64,000 nucleotides of DNA from Flavobacteriaceae bacterium (GCA_947463515.1 CANHRI010000001.1:1-64000); one strand, 5' to 3'; shown: positions 29,772 to 38,832, counted from the stretch's first letter. Made by a program: numbers and translations. The notes: generated by a model not told the origin, from the sequence alone.

Positions 29772-31436
29772 ATGCGAATACTGATGTTATTTTGTTTGGG
29801 TTGTAGCTTTTTCCTCTGCCAGGGACAAAAACAGTATTTGGAGATTAGCACAGCCGAAAAAAAAGTTCAAACTCTACTCGAGCAATGGAAGTATCAAAAG
29901 CAACACGATTCGCCGCAAAAACTTCAAGACGAACTGGCACGCGTGCTGCTACAATTGCAAAAAGCAGGATATATCGAAGCGCATTACGAATCGCTCACCG
30001 CCGTCAATGACACCCTTGTCAAAGCTCCCTTGAAAGCGGGTCGTTTCATCCAATGGATCGAACTTCAAGCTAGCTCCGGAGTTTCCTCATTGCCAGATTC
30101 CCTTCGCCCCAAGACACCTGTAACCCTCCCTTTTTCAGAATGGGACCAGTGGGTGGGCGCATGGGTAAAAAAATGGGAACGTAACGGCTATGCTTTGGCC
30201 ACCGCTCAACTCACCAACATTCACATGGTGCAAGATACCTTAAAAGCAACCCTAACCGTGCAGTTGGGCCAACCAAGAAAGGTCAATGCGATTGTGGTTA
30301 ACGGCTATGAAAAGTTTCCCACCAGTCACAAAAAAGAACTCGAGCGCTTGTTTCGCAACCAAACATTCAACCAAGAAAATCTTGAAAAACTCCACAAAAC
30401 TATCGGACAGTTTCGTTTTGTGCGCACCACCAAATACCCCGAGATTTTATTCACCACCGATTCCACAAAAGTTTTTGTTTACTTAGAAAAAGTACGTGCC
30501 AACACTTTCGATGGTTACCTTGGATTTGCCAATTCCGACGGTCAGCAATTGGTATTCAACGGGTACCTCGATGTGAGCTTGACCAATGTATTGAACAACG
30601 GCGAACGGATAAATCTATATTGGAAAAGTAATGGTGAAGAACAACGAACGTTTAATGTTCTATTTGACCAGCCTTATATTTTCAAAACACCCCTAGCCCT
30701 CAAGGCACAACTCAATATTTTTCGGCAAGACAGTACTTTTCAAAATACACAAACCAATATCGACATAGGGTACTGCCTCAATTATGCTTCTCGGATGTAC
30801 CTCGGCTATCAAGCTATGGAATCGAGCGATATCAATAATGCCAATACCGCCTTACTCCGTGATTTTAAAAATCGATTTCTCACAGCGCAATGGCTCTGGA
30901 CCGTTCGGAACAATGAAGAAGACGCGCTATTGTTTCCTGACAAAACCCAACTATCACTAAAACTTGGCTGGGGATCCCGAACCGCATTGGAACAAAAAAA
31001 TAGTCAATTTCAAGGGCAATTAAACCTCCACCATCAAATCTATTTGAACAAACGCAACAGCATTGCCTTGAGGAACCAAACGTTTGTATTGCAAAGTTCT
31101 TCATATTTAACGAACGAACTTTTTCGCTTTGGAGGGATTAATTCGGTACGAGGATTCAATGAAAATACGCTACAAGCCAATTTTGTTTCAGCTCTTCTTA
31201 GCGAATACCGCTACACGTTGAGCAATACCTTGTACCTGCACAGTGTGTTCGATTACGGGTATTTTCAAGACCAAACCACCAATATCAATGGGAATTTGTT
31301 GGGAATCGGATTTGGATTTGGACTCCTGAATAAAAATGGATTACTCAATTTTGTCTACGCCAACGGCACCACCAACGACCAAGCCATCAAATTGAATAAC
31401 TCGATTGTGCAAATCAGTTTGAAAACAATTTTCTAA
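29772..31436 (+). CDS. Compact Omp85/TamA-like outer-membrane protein
   Basis: 554 aa from the ATG at 29772 (a GTG directly before it is the alternative). A signal peptide (MRILMLFCLGCSFFLCQG) is followed by an N-terminal region of about 200 residues with one recognisable POTRA-like unit (RKVNAIVVNGYEKFPTSHKK). The rest is a beta barrel with alternating strands (FDGYLGFANSDGQQLVFNGY, INLYWKSNGEEQRTFNVLFD) and the L6-type motif RFGGINSVRGFNEN. It ends in Phe (QISLKTIF), as barrel proteins recognised by BamA do. It is much shorter than BamA (about 800 aa), so I call it a member of the Omp85 family with unknown cargo. The genes on either side do not inform its role. Confidence 0.8.
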   Translation: MRILMLFCLGCSFFLCQGQKQYLEISTAEKKVQTLLEQWKYQKQHDSPQKLQDELARVLLQLQKAGYIEAHYESLTAVNDTLVKAPLKAGRFIQWIELQASSGVSSLPDSLRPKTPVTLPFSEWDQWVGAWVKKWERNGYALATAQLTNIHMVQDTLKATLTVQLGQPRKVNAIVVNGYEKFPTSHKKELERLFRNQTFNQENLEKLHKTIGQFRFVRTTKYPEILFTTDSTKVFVYLEKVRANTFDGYLGFANSDGQQLVFNGYLDVSLTNVLNNGERINLYWKSNGEEQRTFNVLFDQPYIFKTPLALKAQLNIFRQDSTFQNTQTNIDIGYCLNYASRMYLGYQAMESSDINNANTALLRDFKNRFLTAQWLWTVRNNEEDALLFPDKTQLSLKLGWGSRTALEQKNSQFQGQLNLHHQIYLNKRNSIALRNQTFVLQSSSYLTNELFRFGGINSVRGFNENTLQANFVSALLSEYRYTLSNTLYLHSVFDYGYFQDQTTNINGNLLGIGFGFGLLNKNGLLNFVYANGTTNDQAIKLNNSIVQISLKTIF

Positions 31437-31486
31437 CCGTATATAACCGTCTTTAAAAGCAGTCCCAAAACCAACGGCAGAATTCC

Positions 31487-31494
31487 TATCTTTG
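31487..31494 (+). promoter_or_regulatory. -7 box abutting the rlmB start codon
   Basis: TATCTTTG (an exact TAnnTTTG match) ends only four bases before the rlmB ATG at 31499. If used, transcription would begin at or next to the A of the start codon, giving a leaderless mRNA. No -33 TTTG is present at the right distance. Confidence 0.4.
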
Positions 31495-31498
31495 CCGC

Positions 31499-32233
31499 AT
31501 GGAAAAAGAAAACCAAATTTTTGGCATACGTGCCGTCATTGAGGCCATTCATGCTGGAAAAGAAATTGATAAAATTTTTGTGCACAAAGAAGCCCAAGGC
31601 GATTTAATGCGGGAATTGATGAAAACGCTCAAAGCAAACAACCTCCCGTTTACGTATGTGCCTGTCGAAAAACTCAACCGCCTGACACACCTCAACCACC
31701 AAGGCGTTGTGGCCACTATTGCACCTATCAAATTCCAATCGCTAGAATCCATGGTGGAAAACGTTTTGGAAACGGGTAAAAAACCGTTGTTTCTGATTCT
31801 AGACCAACTCAGCGATGCCCGCAACTTTGGCGCCATTATCCGCACCGCCGAATGCACAGGCGTTGACGGCATAATTATTTCAAAAACCGGAGCCGCACCC
31901 GTTAATGGCGATACCGTGAAAACCTCCGCAGGTGCCGTTTTTAATGTACCGATTTGCAAAGTAGACCATATCAAAGACGCCGTGTTTTACCTGCAAGGTA
32001 GTGGCATTAAAACCGTAGCCGCCACTGAAAAAACCGAGGATACGCTTTATGCGGTCGACTTTACCGAACCCGTAGCCATCATCATGGGGAGCGAAGACCG
32101 CGGCATTAACCCATCGGTATTGAAAATTGTCGATGAAAAAGCCAAACTTCCCCTATTTGGAACCATAGGTTCTTTGAATGTATCGGTAGCCTGTGGCGCC
32201 TTTTTATACGAGGCGGTTCGGCAACGATCGTAA
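31499..32233 (+). CDS. rlmB: 23S rRNA/tRNA 2'-O-ribose methyltransferase, TrmH family (RlmB-like)
   Basis: A SPOUT-class SAM-dependent methyltransferase, 244 aa. The N-terminal substrate-binding domain (ENQIFGIRAVIEAIHAGKEI, residues 4-~75) is followed by the trefoil-knotted catalytic domain. Motif 1 is ARNFGAIIRTAECTGVDGII, motif 2 IIMGSEDRGI and motif 3 GTIGSLNVSVACGAFLYEAV. Family members of this group methylate G2251 of 23S rRNA, but the exact target cannot be proved from sequence. Monocistronic; the transcript may be leaderless. Confidence 0.93.
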   Translation: MEKENQIFGIRAVIEAIHAGKEIDKIFVHKEAQGDLMRELMKTLKANNLPFTYVPVEKLNRLTHLNHQGVVATIAPIKFQSLESMVENVLETGKKPLFLILDQLSDARNFGAIIRTAECTGVDGIIISKTGAAPVNGDTVKTSAGAVFNVPICKVDHIKDAVFYLQGSGIKTVAATEKTEDTLYAVDFTEPVAIIMGSEDRGINPSVLKIVDEKAKLPLFGTIGSLNVSVACGAFLYEAVRQRS

Positions 32234-32290
32234 AGATTGGGAGAAAGACGGTACAATTTCTATAGGAATTATGTCCCGCTTTCCGCTGTA

Positions 32291-32361
32291 CCTGCCTGCC
32301 GGCAAAGGCAGGCCCCTCCACTTCATTCCAGGGATGCTGCTTCAACCTGCCGGCAGGCAGG
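32291..32361. repeat. Intergenic inverted repeat of the CCTGCCTGCCGGCA type
   Basis: Between rlmB and the rhomboid gene, CCTGCCTGCCGGCA (32291-32304) recurs as its exact reverse complement at 32348-32361, with 43 bases between. The base composition (very GC-rich) contrasts with the AT-rich surroundings. A partial copy lies at 52452-52470. It looks like a dispersed REP/MITE-like element. Confidence 0.6.
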
Positions 32362-32400
32362 CTGGTCGGGGCTAAAAATGACCATATGTCGTTCTAAAAC

Positions 32401-32433
32401 AAAAACGCCGAAGGACTATTCTTCGGCGTTTTT
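32401..32433. terminator. Bidirectional terminator between rlmB and the rhomboid gene
   Basis: A perfect 13-bp stem (32401-32413 with 32421-32433) and a 7-base loop, with A and T runs on both sides so that it works in both directions. The rhomboid stop codon lies in the loop and its last two Glu codons form part of the stem. Confidence 0.9.
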
Positions 32434-33180
32434 GTAGATATAATTGATTTGAAGGGGAACGCCTTTTGTCCCCATTTCTTCTTCATACTCCACAAGGATT
32501 TCTTCTAGTTTTGGCGGATTCACAAATTGACCATTTTCATCAAAACGCCGCATGAAAGGGTCGGTTTCAGGATCAAAATCAGGATGCTCCCATTCGTATC
32601 GGTATTCAGAAATATAGTCGGGCGTTTTAAATACAAAAGCCATGACCATGCCAGTTAAGAATCCACCCAAATGTCCCTCCCATGAAATCCGCGGATCGAC
32701 CTCAGGAAACACATACCACACCATCCCGCCATAAACCACCACGACCGCAAAAGACAAGGCCATCAATCGGTAATACCCCGTGCGCAAGCCTTTAAAAAAA
32801 ATAAAAGAAACCAACACATAAATGAGTCCGCTGGCCCCCAAATGCACATTCGGCCGTCCAATTGCCCATGTAAATAAACCCGAAAAAAGAATTCCGAAGA
32901 CCAATACTTTCAACGAAAGATCGCGGTAAAAATAAATTAACGCCATCGTCAATACAAACAAGGGCAAACTGTTGTTTGTGAGGTGCTGCCAGTCGGCATG
33001 AAGAAAAGGACTGCAAACAATACCCACTAATCCTTCTATGGTTCGGGGAAGAATACCCAAAAACCTCGGACTCATATTGGCCCAATCCAACCCCAAAAAC
33101 ACAGTCCAAAGGGTCCCCACAAAAAGGATGGGCAACAGCCAAACGACGGGGGTAAATTTAAAAATATGGGCGTCTCTCAT
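32416..33180 (-). CDS. Rhomboid-family intramembrane serine protease
   Basis: A 254-aa inner-membrane protein with six hydrophobic helices. The catalytic dyad is visible: Ser in HLGASGLIYVL (a GxSG motif, about residue 120) and His in WEGHLGGFLTGMVMAF (about 170). The conserved HADWQHLTNNSLPLFVL lies in the TM1-TM2 region. Rhomboids cut transmembrane segments; the substrate here is unknown. The hydrophilic C-terminal ~70 residues (YISEYRYEWEHPDFDPETDP) are acidic and probably cytoplasmic. The end of the gene lies inside a terminator hairpin. Confidence 0.93.
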   Translation of the reverse strand: MRDAHIFKFTPVVWLLPILFVGTLWTVFLGLDWANMSPRFLGILPRTIEGLVGIVCSPFLHADWQHLTNNSLPLFVLTMALIYFYRDLSLKVLVFGILFSGLFTWAIGRPNVHLGASGLIYVLVSFIFFKGLRTGYYRLMALSFAVVVVYGGMVWYVFPEVDPRISWEGHLGGFLTGMVMAFVFKTPDYISEYRYEWEHPDFDPETDPFMRRFDENGQFVNPPKLEEILVEYEEEMGTKGVPLQINYIYKNAEE

Positions 33181-33303
33181 AACTTACTCTTTACAAATAT
33201 ATGACCAAAGTTGGTTTTCTGCTAAAATGGCAGGACAAGGAGTTTGGACAAAGGTTTTCTTCTTGATTCCTTTTTTTTACCTTTAACGCTCAAATTGATC
33301 CGT

Positions 33304-34581
33304 ATGGAAGCACCCTTAGCCGAACGCGTTCGCCCGCATAAACTTGAAGACTACATCAGTCAGTTGCACTTGGTAGGTCCACAAGGTTCCCTAACCCAAC
33401 AAATTGCTCGTGGCGTGATTCCGTCCATGATTTTTTGGGGTTCGCCTGGAACAGGGAAAACGACTTTGGCGCAAATTATTGCCCGACAAAGTGACCGCCC
33501 GTTCTATGAGTTGAGTGCCATTAATTCAGGGGTGAAAGATGTACGGGACGTAATCGACAAAGCCAAACAAAGCGGTGGTATTTTTACCACAAAAAATCCG
33601 ATTCTTTTCATCGATGAGATTCACCGCTTTAGCAAGTCACAACAAGATTCGTTGTTGGGTGCTGTAGAAAAAGGATGGGTTACGCTTATTGGTGCTACAA
33701 CCGAAAATCCAAGTTTTGAAGTTATACCCGCTTTACTTTCCCGCTGTCAGGTGTATGTGCTTAATCCTTTTACCAAAGAGGACTTGTTGGCGTTGCTCGA
33801 GCGTGCCATGAAGATTGACGCACATTTAACCCAAAGAAACATCGAGATTCAGGAACATGAGGCCTTGTTGCGCTTATCGAGTGGTGATGGACGGAAGCTT
33901 CTCAACATTTTTGAGCTCATCGTGAATGCAACTCCAGGCGATAAAGTCTTGATTACCAATGCCAAAGTTTTGGAGTTGGTGCAACAAAACACGGTACTCT
34001 ACGATAAAACAGGGGAACAACATTACGACATTATTTCGGCCTTCATCAAATCCATTCGGGGTAGTGATCCGAATGGTGCCGTATATTGGTTGGCCCGCAT
34101 GCTCGAAGGCGGTGAAGATGTAAAATTTATTGCCCGCCGAATGCTCATTTTGGCCAGTGAAGATATTGGTAACGCCAATCCCACGGCATTAATCATGGCC
34201 AATAACACCTTTCAAGCAGTGACCGCCATTGGGTATCCTGAGAGTCGGATTGTTCTGAGTCAATGTGCTATCTACTTGGCTACTTCTGCCAAAAGTAATG
34301 CGAGTTATATGGCTATTGGTGCAGCGCAAGCTTTGGTGAAACAAACCGGCGATTTACCTATTCCGTTGCATTTGCGCAATGCCCCCACCAAGTTGATGAA
34401 AGAGTTGGTCTATGGCGAAGAGTATGCCTATGCGCACAACTATGCCAATAATTTTATCGAACAAGAATACCTGCCCGATGCCATTCAAGAAACAAAGTTT
34501 TACGAACCTGGGAATAACGCTCGGGAAAACGAACTGCGTAAATTTTTACAAAACCGTTGGAACGACAAATACGGGTATTAA
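33304..34581 (+). CDS. rarA: Replication-associated recombination protein RarA (MgsA), AAA ATPase
   Basis: 425 aa from the ATG at 33304 ([20 protein letters not shown]); the frame is open 20 codons further up but the family starts here. Walker [13 protein letters not shown] (about 45-56), Walker [17 protein letters not shown], the sensor segment [10 protein letters not shown] and the arginine finger SRCQVY are all present. The C-terminal tetramerisation region follows ([20 protein letters not shown]). It acts at stalled replication forks with RecA and SSB. It converges on the next gene with no space between the stops. Confidence 0.96.
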   Translation: MEAPLAERVRPHKLEDYISQLHLVGPQGSLTQQIARGVIPSMIFWGSPGTGKTTLAQIIARQSDRPFYELSAINSGVKDVRDVIDKAKQSGGIFTTKNPILFIDEIHRFSKSQQDSLLGAVEKGWVTLIGATTENPSFEVIPALLSRCQVYVLNPFTKEDLLALLERAMKIDAHLTQRNIEIQEHEALLRLSSGDGRKLLNIFELIVNATPGDKVLITNAKVLELVQQNTVLYDKTGEQHYDIISAFIKSIRGSDPNGAVYWLARMLEGGEDVKFIARRMLILASEDIGNANPTALIMANNTFQAVTAIGYPESRIVLSQCAIYLATSAKSNASYMAIGAAQALVKQTGDLPIPLHLRNAPTKLMKELVYGEEYAYAHNYANNFIEQEYLPDAIQETKFYEPGNNARENELRKFLQNRWNDKYGY

Positions 34582-35331
34582 TTACAATCCCGCGATATAC
34601 TGCGGAACAATGCGAAGTTGATTCTCTTCATAATATTCCCAAAACCATTGTTGATTGCGGTACAGAAAAATCCCTTTGGGCGCATCGTTTTGGGTGACCA
34701 TAAAACAATCCCGGGAGCTTGTTTTGTAAAGCACTAATATTGGAGCTAAACCCTTCTGTACATACAAACCTATTGAATTCTCTGAAAGAGTTCGCGCCTC
34801 CAAATACTGGTCTAAGGTAACTTTTCGTTCGGGTAGCGGCGCCTTTCCTTCAAGAATCAATTGGGTTTCAGCTGTGGTGGCAGTGGGTTTACTTTCGGTT
34901 GTATTTGTAGTAAAAAGAGTGCGATTTTTTAAAGCTGTAAATTGATCCATAGCAGCTCGTACTGCCTCGATGTAAGCATAACGAAATTCTTTTTCTCGAC
35001 TTATCCCTTCGGGGGAAACGGCTATTTCGTTGCCTTCGTAATCCAAGATGACTACTTGCATTCGGGTGATAAAAAAATTACTCTTTTTTTTGATAATCAC
35101 TCCATATTCATTGGGCGCTATTTTTTTGGAGAGTGCTTTTTCGGTTACATCGGTCATGATAACCGCTTGGTATTGATATTTTTCAAAATACAAGCGCAAA
35201 AGCGTACTAATCCCGTATTGGTCGGGGGAACTCATGAAATCAAACTTTTCAGGGATTCGAATCACCTGACTCTGCATGGGAACTATCGATAAAAGTCCAA
35301 TGAGAAAAAGGAAGAATACGGATTTATGCAT
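34582..35331 (-). CDS. Exported protein of unknown function
   Basis: 249 aa with a signal peptide (MHKSVFFLFLIGLLSIVPMQSQ). The mature part has FYEK-like aromatic strands and a helical middle, a Thr/Glu-rich linker (TTNTTESKPTATTAETQ, about residues 145-161) and a C-terminal beta-rich piece (FMVTQNDAPKGIFLYRNQQW). No domain is recognised. Its ATG overlaps the upstream HAD-phosphatase gene by 8 bases, so it is the third gene of a radC-HAD unit. It is probably periplasmic or outer-membrane associated. Confidence 0.85.
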   Translation of the reverse strand: MHKSVFFLFLIGLLSIVPMQSQVIRIPEKFDFMSSPDQYGISTLLRLYFEKYQYQAVIMTDVTEKALSKKIAPNEYGVIIKKKSNFFITRMQVVILDYEGNEIAVSPEGISREKEFRYAYIEAVRAAMDQFTALKNRTLFTTNTTESKPTATTAETQLILEGKAPLPERKVTLDQYLEARTLSENSIGLYVQKGLAPILVLYKTSSRDCFMVTQNDAPKGIFLYRNQQWFWEYYEENQLRIVPQYIAGL

Positions 35332-36022
35332 AAGAAAAAATCGGTTTTAATTCGTGTAAATCGGTTACTTGAGGTATGGTCTCTGGGACCACTACTTTGA
35401 ATTCATTAAAAAAAATAGCCTGCATTCCCACATCGAGCGCCCCTTGCACATCGGCCTCTAAACAATCGCCTATCATAACGGCTTGTTGAGGAGTGCATTG
35501 CGCAGCGGCTAAGGCTACTTGAAAGATCTTTGGATGGGGCTTTTTGACCCCTGCGGTTTCCGAATTGGTAATAGTTTGAAAAAACTTTTCAATCCCCGAA
35601 TTTTTTATTTTTTTATCCTGTACCGATTGAAATCCGTTAGTGATGATATGAAGATTATAATGTGGTTTCAAAAACTCCAAAAGATCTAATGCCCCGTCAT
35701 ACAAATGATTGTTCAAAGGCAAGTTTTGAATATACGCCTCCGACATTTCATGTATAAATACATCAGAAATGGTATAATCCAAACGGTCAAAGGTTTCTTT
35801 CAACCGTCCGTATCGTAATTCCGCTTGGGTAACTAAATCCTTGCGATATTGTTCCCAATACCAACGATTTAACGGCACATAATGCGTCAAGAAATCAGAG
35901 AGCGGAACATCAACGTCAAACTGATGTAAAACAAACTCAAAAGCCAATGCGGAATTCCGTTCAAAATCCCACAACGTATGATCTAAATCAAAAAAAATAT
36001 CAGTAATTCCTTTCACCTTCAT
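35324..36022 (-). CDS. HAD hydrolase, YjjG-type noncanonical pyrimidine nucleotidase
   Basis: 232 aa. HAD motifs: I, FFDLDHTLWDFERNS (D-x-D nucleophile pair, about residues 11-13); II, IITNGFQSVQ; III, GVKKPHPKIFQVAL; IV, MIGDCLEADVQGA. The cap domain is helical (IA subfamily). YjjG-like enzymes remove phosphate from nucleoside monophosphates, including mutagenic ones (house cleaning); substrate assignment is by family. It overlaps radC by 4 bases (ATGA) and the downstream hypothetical gene by 8. Confidence 0.9.
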   Translation of the reverse strand: MKVKGITDIFFDLDHTLWDFERNSALAFEFVLHQFDVDVPLSDFLTHYVPLNRWYWEQYRKDLVTQAELRYGRLKETFDRLDYTISDVFIHEMSEAYIQNLPLNNHLYDGALDLLEFLKPHYNLHIITNGFQSVQDKKIKNSGIEKFFQTITNSETAGVKKPHPKIFQVALAAAQCTPQQAVMIGDCLEADVQGALDVGMQAIFFNEFKVVVPETIPQVTDLHELKPIFSYA

Positions 36023-36702
36023 AAAATTCCTTCATCGGCAAAGCTTAAATATCCGGTTTCTGTAATAATTACATGATCTAAAACCAAAATATCCAACTGT
36101 TGGCCAGCAATTTTTAAGCGTTGGGTGATGGCCCGATCGGCTTCGCTGGCTTGCAATTTCCCCGATGGATGATTGTGGCTCAAAATTAACGAAGTTGCTT
36201 GGTTTTCCAATGCCGATTTAAAAATTAAACGAATATCAACAACCGTTCCAGTGATGCCTCCTTTGGACAATACCGCTTTGTGAATAATTTTATTGGAATT
36301 GTTTAAATACAGCACCCAAAACTCTTCGTGGGCCAACTCACCGATGAGGGGCTGCATGATATCGAAAACCGTCTTACTCGACGAGATTTTGACTTTATCC
36401 TTGACTTCCTCCATCCGACGACGCCTCCCGAGTTCGAGCGCAGCAGCCACCGTCAAGGCCTTGGCTTCACCGATTCCACGAAACTCCATAAGTTTCGTTA
36501 TCGTTTGTTTACCTAGTGTATTCAAATTGTTTTGGGAATGGGCTAAAATACGTTGTGCTAATTGAACCGCACTTTCGTTTCGGGAACCTGACCCTAATAA
36601 AATGGCAAGTAATTCGGCATCGGACAAGGCCGTTTTGCCTTTGAGTAAAAATTTTTCTCGCGGCCGATCATCTTCAGCCCATTGGGAAATTGGAGTATAC
36701 AT
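36019..36702 (-). CDS. radC: RadC-family JAMM-domain protein
   Basis: 227 aa. An N-terminal helix-hairpin-helix region (SDAELLAILLGSGSRNESAV ... LMEFRGIGEAKALTVAAALE) and a C-terminal MPN/JAMM metalloprotease-like fold with SHNHPSGKLQASEADRAIT (about residues 170-188), in which the two His and the Asp are the metal ligands. Named for DNA repair, but the biochemical role of the family is unsettled. It heads a three-gene overlapping unit (radC, HAD, hypothetical). Confidence 0.95.
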   Translation of the reverse strand: MYTPISQWAEDDRPREKFLLKGKTALSDAELLAILLGSGSRNESAVQLAQRILAHSQNNLNTLGKQTITKLMEFRGIGEAKALTVAAALELGRRRRMEEVKDKVKISSSKTVFDIMQPLIGELAHEEFWVLYLNNSNKIIHKAVLSKGGITGTVVDIRLIFKSALENQATSLILSHNHPSGKLQASEADRAITQRLKIAGQQLDILVLDHVIITETGYLSFADEGIL

Positions 36703-36798
36703 AAACTATTGGCTTTAAAATCAATGACGAAATTCGGGTATTTTTTTGGAAAGACAAAATAAAAGAGAAATACAATTCGTTTTCACCGAAAGTATCTT

Positions 36799-37446
36799 AT
36801 GAATTATATATTTCTATTCGTCCTTTTATTTTTTTCCTGCCAACATTCACCCAAAAAAATCAACGCAACGCAACGTTCTTCTTCGAACGACTTTATTGAA
36901 GTAAAACCGATTGCTTCTCCTAAAAATTTTGGCGAAAAGGTATCCAATGCCGCGTTGCAAGTCATCGACACTTCGGTAGTCTACACTCCCGATTATGTGG
37001 CGCTTCGCTACCCGGGAGGCGATGTTCCTCCCAAAACTGGTGTTTGTACCGATGTGGTGATTCGCGCTTTTCGAAAATGTTACATTGATTTGCAGAAGGA
37101 AGTGCATGAGGATATGAAAGCGCATTTTAACTTGTATCCCAATATAAAAAAATGGGGGTTGAAAACTACGGATAAAAACATAGACCACCGACGTGTCCCC
37201 AACTTGGAAGTGTTTTTCAGTCGCAAAGGTAAAAAATTAGCACTCAGTAACCACCACTCCGATTTCTTGCCGGGCGATATCGTAACGTGGTTGGTGAATG
37301 GAAAACTTCCCCATATAGGCATTGTCACCCACATCAAAAAAGAGGGTGTTCCTATGATCGTGCACAACATTGGCGGGGGACAAATCATAGAAGACTGCTT
37401 ATTTAATTACCCCATGGTAGGACATTTTCGGTATTATAGCAAATAA
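36799..37446 (+). CDS. DUF1287-family lipoprotein
   Basis: 215 aa. A lipoprotein signal with lipobox LFFSC (Cys 14) precedes the DUF1287 domain (residues ~50-214), with YPGGDVPPKTGVCTDVVIRA (Cys in TGVCTD), HRRVPNLEVFF, LPGDIVTWLVNGKLPHIGIV and HNIGGGQIIEDCLF. The family has an NlpC/P60-like Cys-His arrangement, here Cys of GVCTD with His of PHIGIV, suggesting a papain-like cell-wall or peptide hydrolase; the activity is not proven. It converges on mpl with a shared terminator. Confidence 0.9.
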   Translation: MNYIFLFVLLFFSCQHSPKKINATQRSSSNDFIEVKPIASPKNFGEKVSNAALQVIDTSVVYTPDYVALRYPGGDVPPKTGVCTDVVIRAFRKCYIDLQKEVHEDMKAHFNLYPNIKKWGLKTTDKNIDHRRVPNLEVFFSRKGKKLALSNHHSDFLPGDIVTWLVNGKLPHIGIVTHIKKEGVPMIVHNIGGGQIIEDCLFNYPMVGHFRYYSK

Positions 37447-37475
37447 AAAACTCCGACATATCATCGGAGCTTTTC
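37445..37475. terminator. Bidirectional terminator between the DUF1287 gene and mpl
   Basis: CTCCGA (37451-37456) pairs with TCGGAG (37464-37469) across a 7-base loop, with an A run on the left and a T-rich stretch on the right. It is stronger for mpl (minus strand, six U). Confidence 0.75.
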
Positions 37476-37476
37476 A

Positions 37477-38832
37477 TTATTTAATTAATCCTTTAACCTC
37501 ATCAAAATGGAGTCCACCATAATTACCTGAACTCATTAGCAACAAGGCCGTGTGATCTAAATCGTAGGCAAACAAAAACGATTTAAATTCATCGGGATTG
37601 GTGTAAATAATCAGATCATTTCGCTTGAAGGATTGCGCAATTTGTTCGTAGGTTACTTCTTCCAATTGTTTAATTTTTACCGCATCGGGTGAATAAAACA
37701 CCACGGCAACGTCGGCGGCATCTAAAGCGCCTTCATATTCTTTTAAAAACGCAGCATTTAAGCTACTGTAGGTATGCAATTCCAGACAAGCCACCAACTT
37801 GCGGTCGGGATACTGGTTTTTAACCGCTTTGGTGGTAGCTGCAACTTTACTGGGTGAATGCGCAAAATCTTTGTAGGCAACTTTTGTAGCACTTTCGGCA
37901 ATTTTTTCCAATCGTTTGGAAGCACCTTTGAAAGTGGCAATGGCTTCATAAAAATCGGCTTCATCCACGCCCATGCACTGGCAAACCCATTTGGCTCCAG
38001 CCAGATTATTTAGATTATGCGCACCAAAGACTTCAATGGGCATGGGTCCCTCGGGGGTATCTAACAACGTTTTTCCATTTTTTACTTCATAACTTGCCGT
38101 TTGATACGAAATCTTACGAATGGTATTTTGGGTACCTTCGGCCACTTGCTTCACGTTGGCATCTTCTTCATTGTAAATCAAAATTCCTCCTTGAGTGATT
38201 TGATCTACAAAAATCTCAAATTGATGTACGTAATTTTCGAAAGTAGGAAATACGTTGATATGATCCCAGGCAATGCCCGAAAGTAGGGCGATATTGGGTT
38301 GGTACAAATGAAATTTTGGACGTCGATCGATGGGAGAAGACAAATATTCATCGCCTTCCAAAACGATAAAATCATTGGTTTCGGTGAGATGAACCATCGT
38401 ATCAAAACCTTCTAATTGGGCACCTACCATGTAATCCACTTGAATATTATGGAAATGCATCACATGCAAAATCATCGACGTAATGGTCGTTTTACCATGC
38501 GAACCTCCGATGACAACGCGGGTTTTATTTTTGGATTGTTCGTACAGAAATTCGGGATAGGAATAGATTTTTAACCCCAACACTTGAGCCCGCAACAATT
38601 CGGGATTATCGGCTTTGGCGTGCATTCCTAAAATCACAGCATCAATATCGGACGTTATTCTCTCGGGAAACCACCCCATCGCTTCGGGCAGTAAGCCTTT
38701 TTTTTGTAAACGTGATAAAGAGGGTTCAAAAATGGCATCATCGCTTCCCGTGACTTGAGCCCCTTTTTGATGAAGGGCTAAAGCTAAATTGTGCATGGCA
38801 GCACCGCCTATCGCTATAAAATGTGTTCGCAT
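37477..38832 (-). CDS. mpl: UDP-N-acetylmuramate:L-alanyl-gamma-D-glutamyl-meso-diaminopimelate ligase (murein peptide ligase)
   Basis: 451 aa Mur-ligase. It attaches a recycled tripeptide to UDP-MurNAc in cell-wall recycling, in the cytoplasm. N-terminal Rossmann-like domain (FIAIGGAAMHNLALALHQKG, VTGSDDAIFEPS), the ATP-binding P loop GGSHGKTTITSMIL (about residues 108-121), then FIVLEGDEYLSS, HNLNNLAGAKW and the C-terminal domain with DFAHSPSKVAATTKAV. The start ATG is 13 bases after the TPR gene, so the two are probably co-transcribed. Confidence 0.95.
   Translation of the reverse strand: MRTHFIAIGGAAMHNLALALHQKGAQVTGSDDAIFEPSLSRLQKKGLLPEAMGWFPERITSDIDAVILGMHAKADNPELLRAQVLGLKIYSYPEFLYEQSKNKTRVVIGGSHGKTTITSMILHVMHFHNIQVDYMVGAQLEGFDTMVHLTETNDFIVLEGDEYLSSPIDRRPKFHLYQPNIALLSGIAWDHINVFPTFENYVHQFEIFVDQITQGGILIYNEEDANVKQVAEGTQNTIRKISYQTASYEVKNGKTLLDTPEGPMPIEVFGAHNLNNLAGAKWVCQCMGVDEADFYEAIATFKGASKRLEKIAESATKVAYKDFAHSPSKVAATTKAVKNQYPDRKLVACLELHTYSSLNAAFLKEYEGALDAADVAVVFYSPDAVKIKQLEEVTYEQIAQSFKRNDLIIYTNPDEFKSFLFAYDLDHTALLLMSSGNYGGLHFDEVKGLIK

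Noticed and set aside
32234..32400. Short protein-like frames over the GC-rich inverted repeat
   Set aside because: The apparent residues arise from the repeat itself and no start or ribosome site supports translation.
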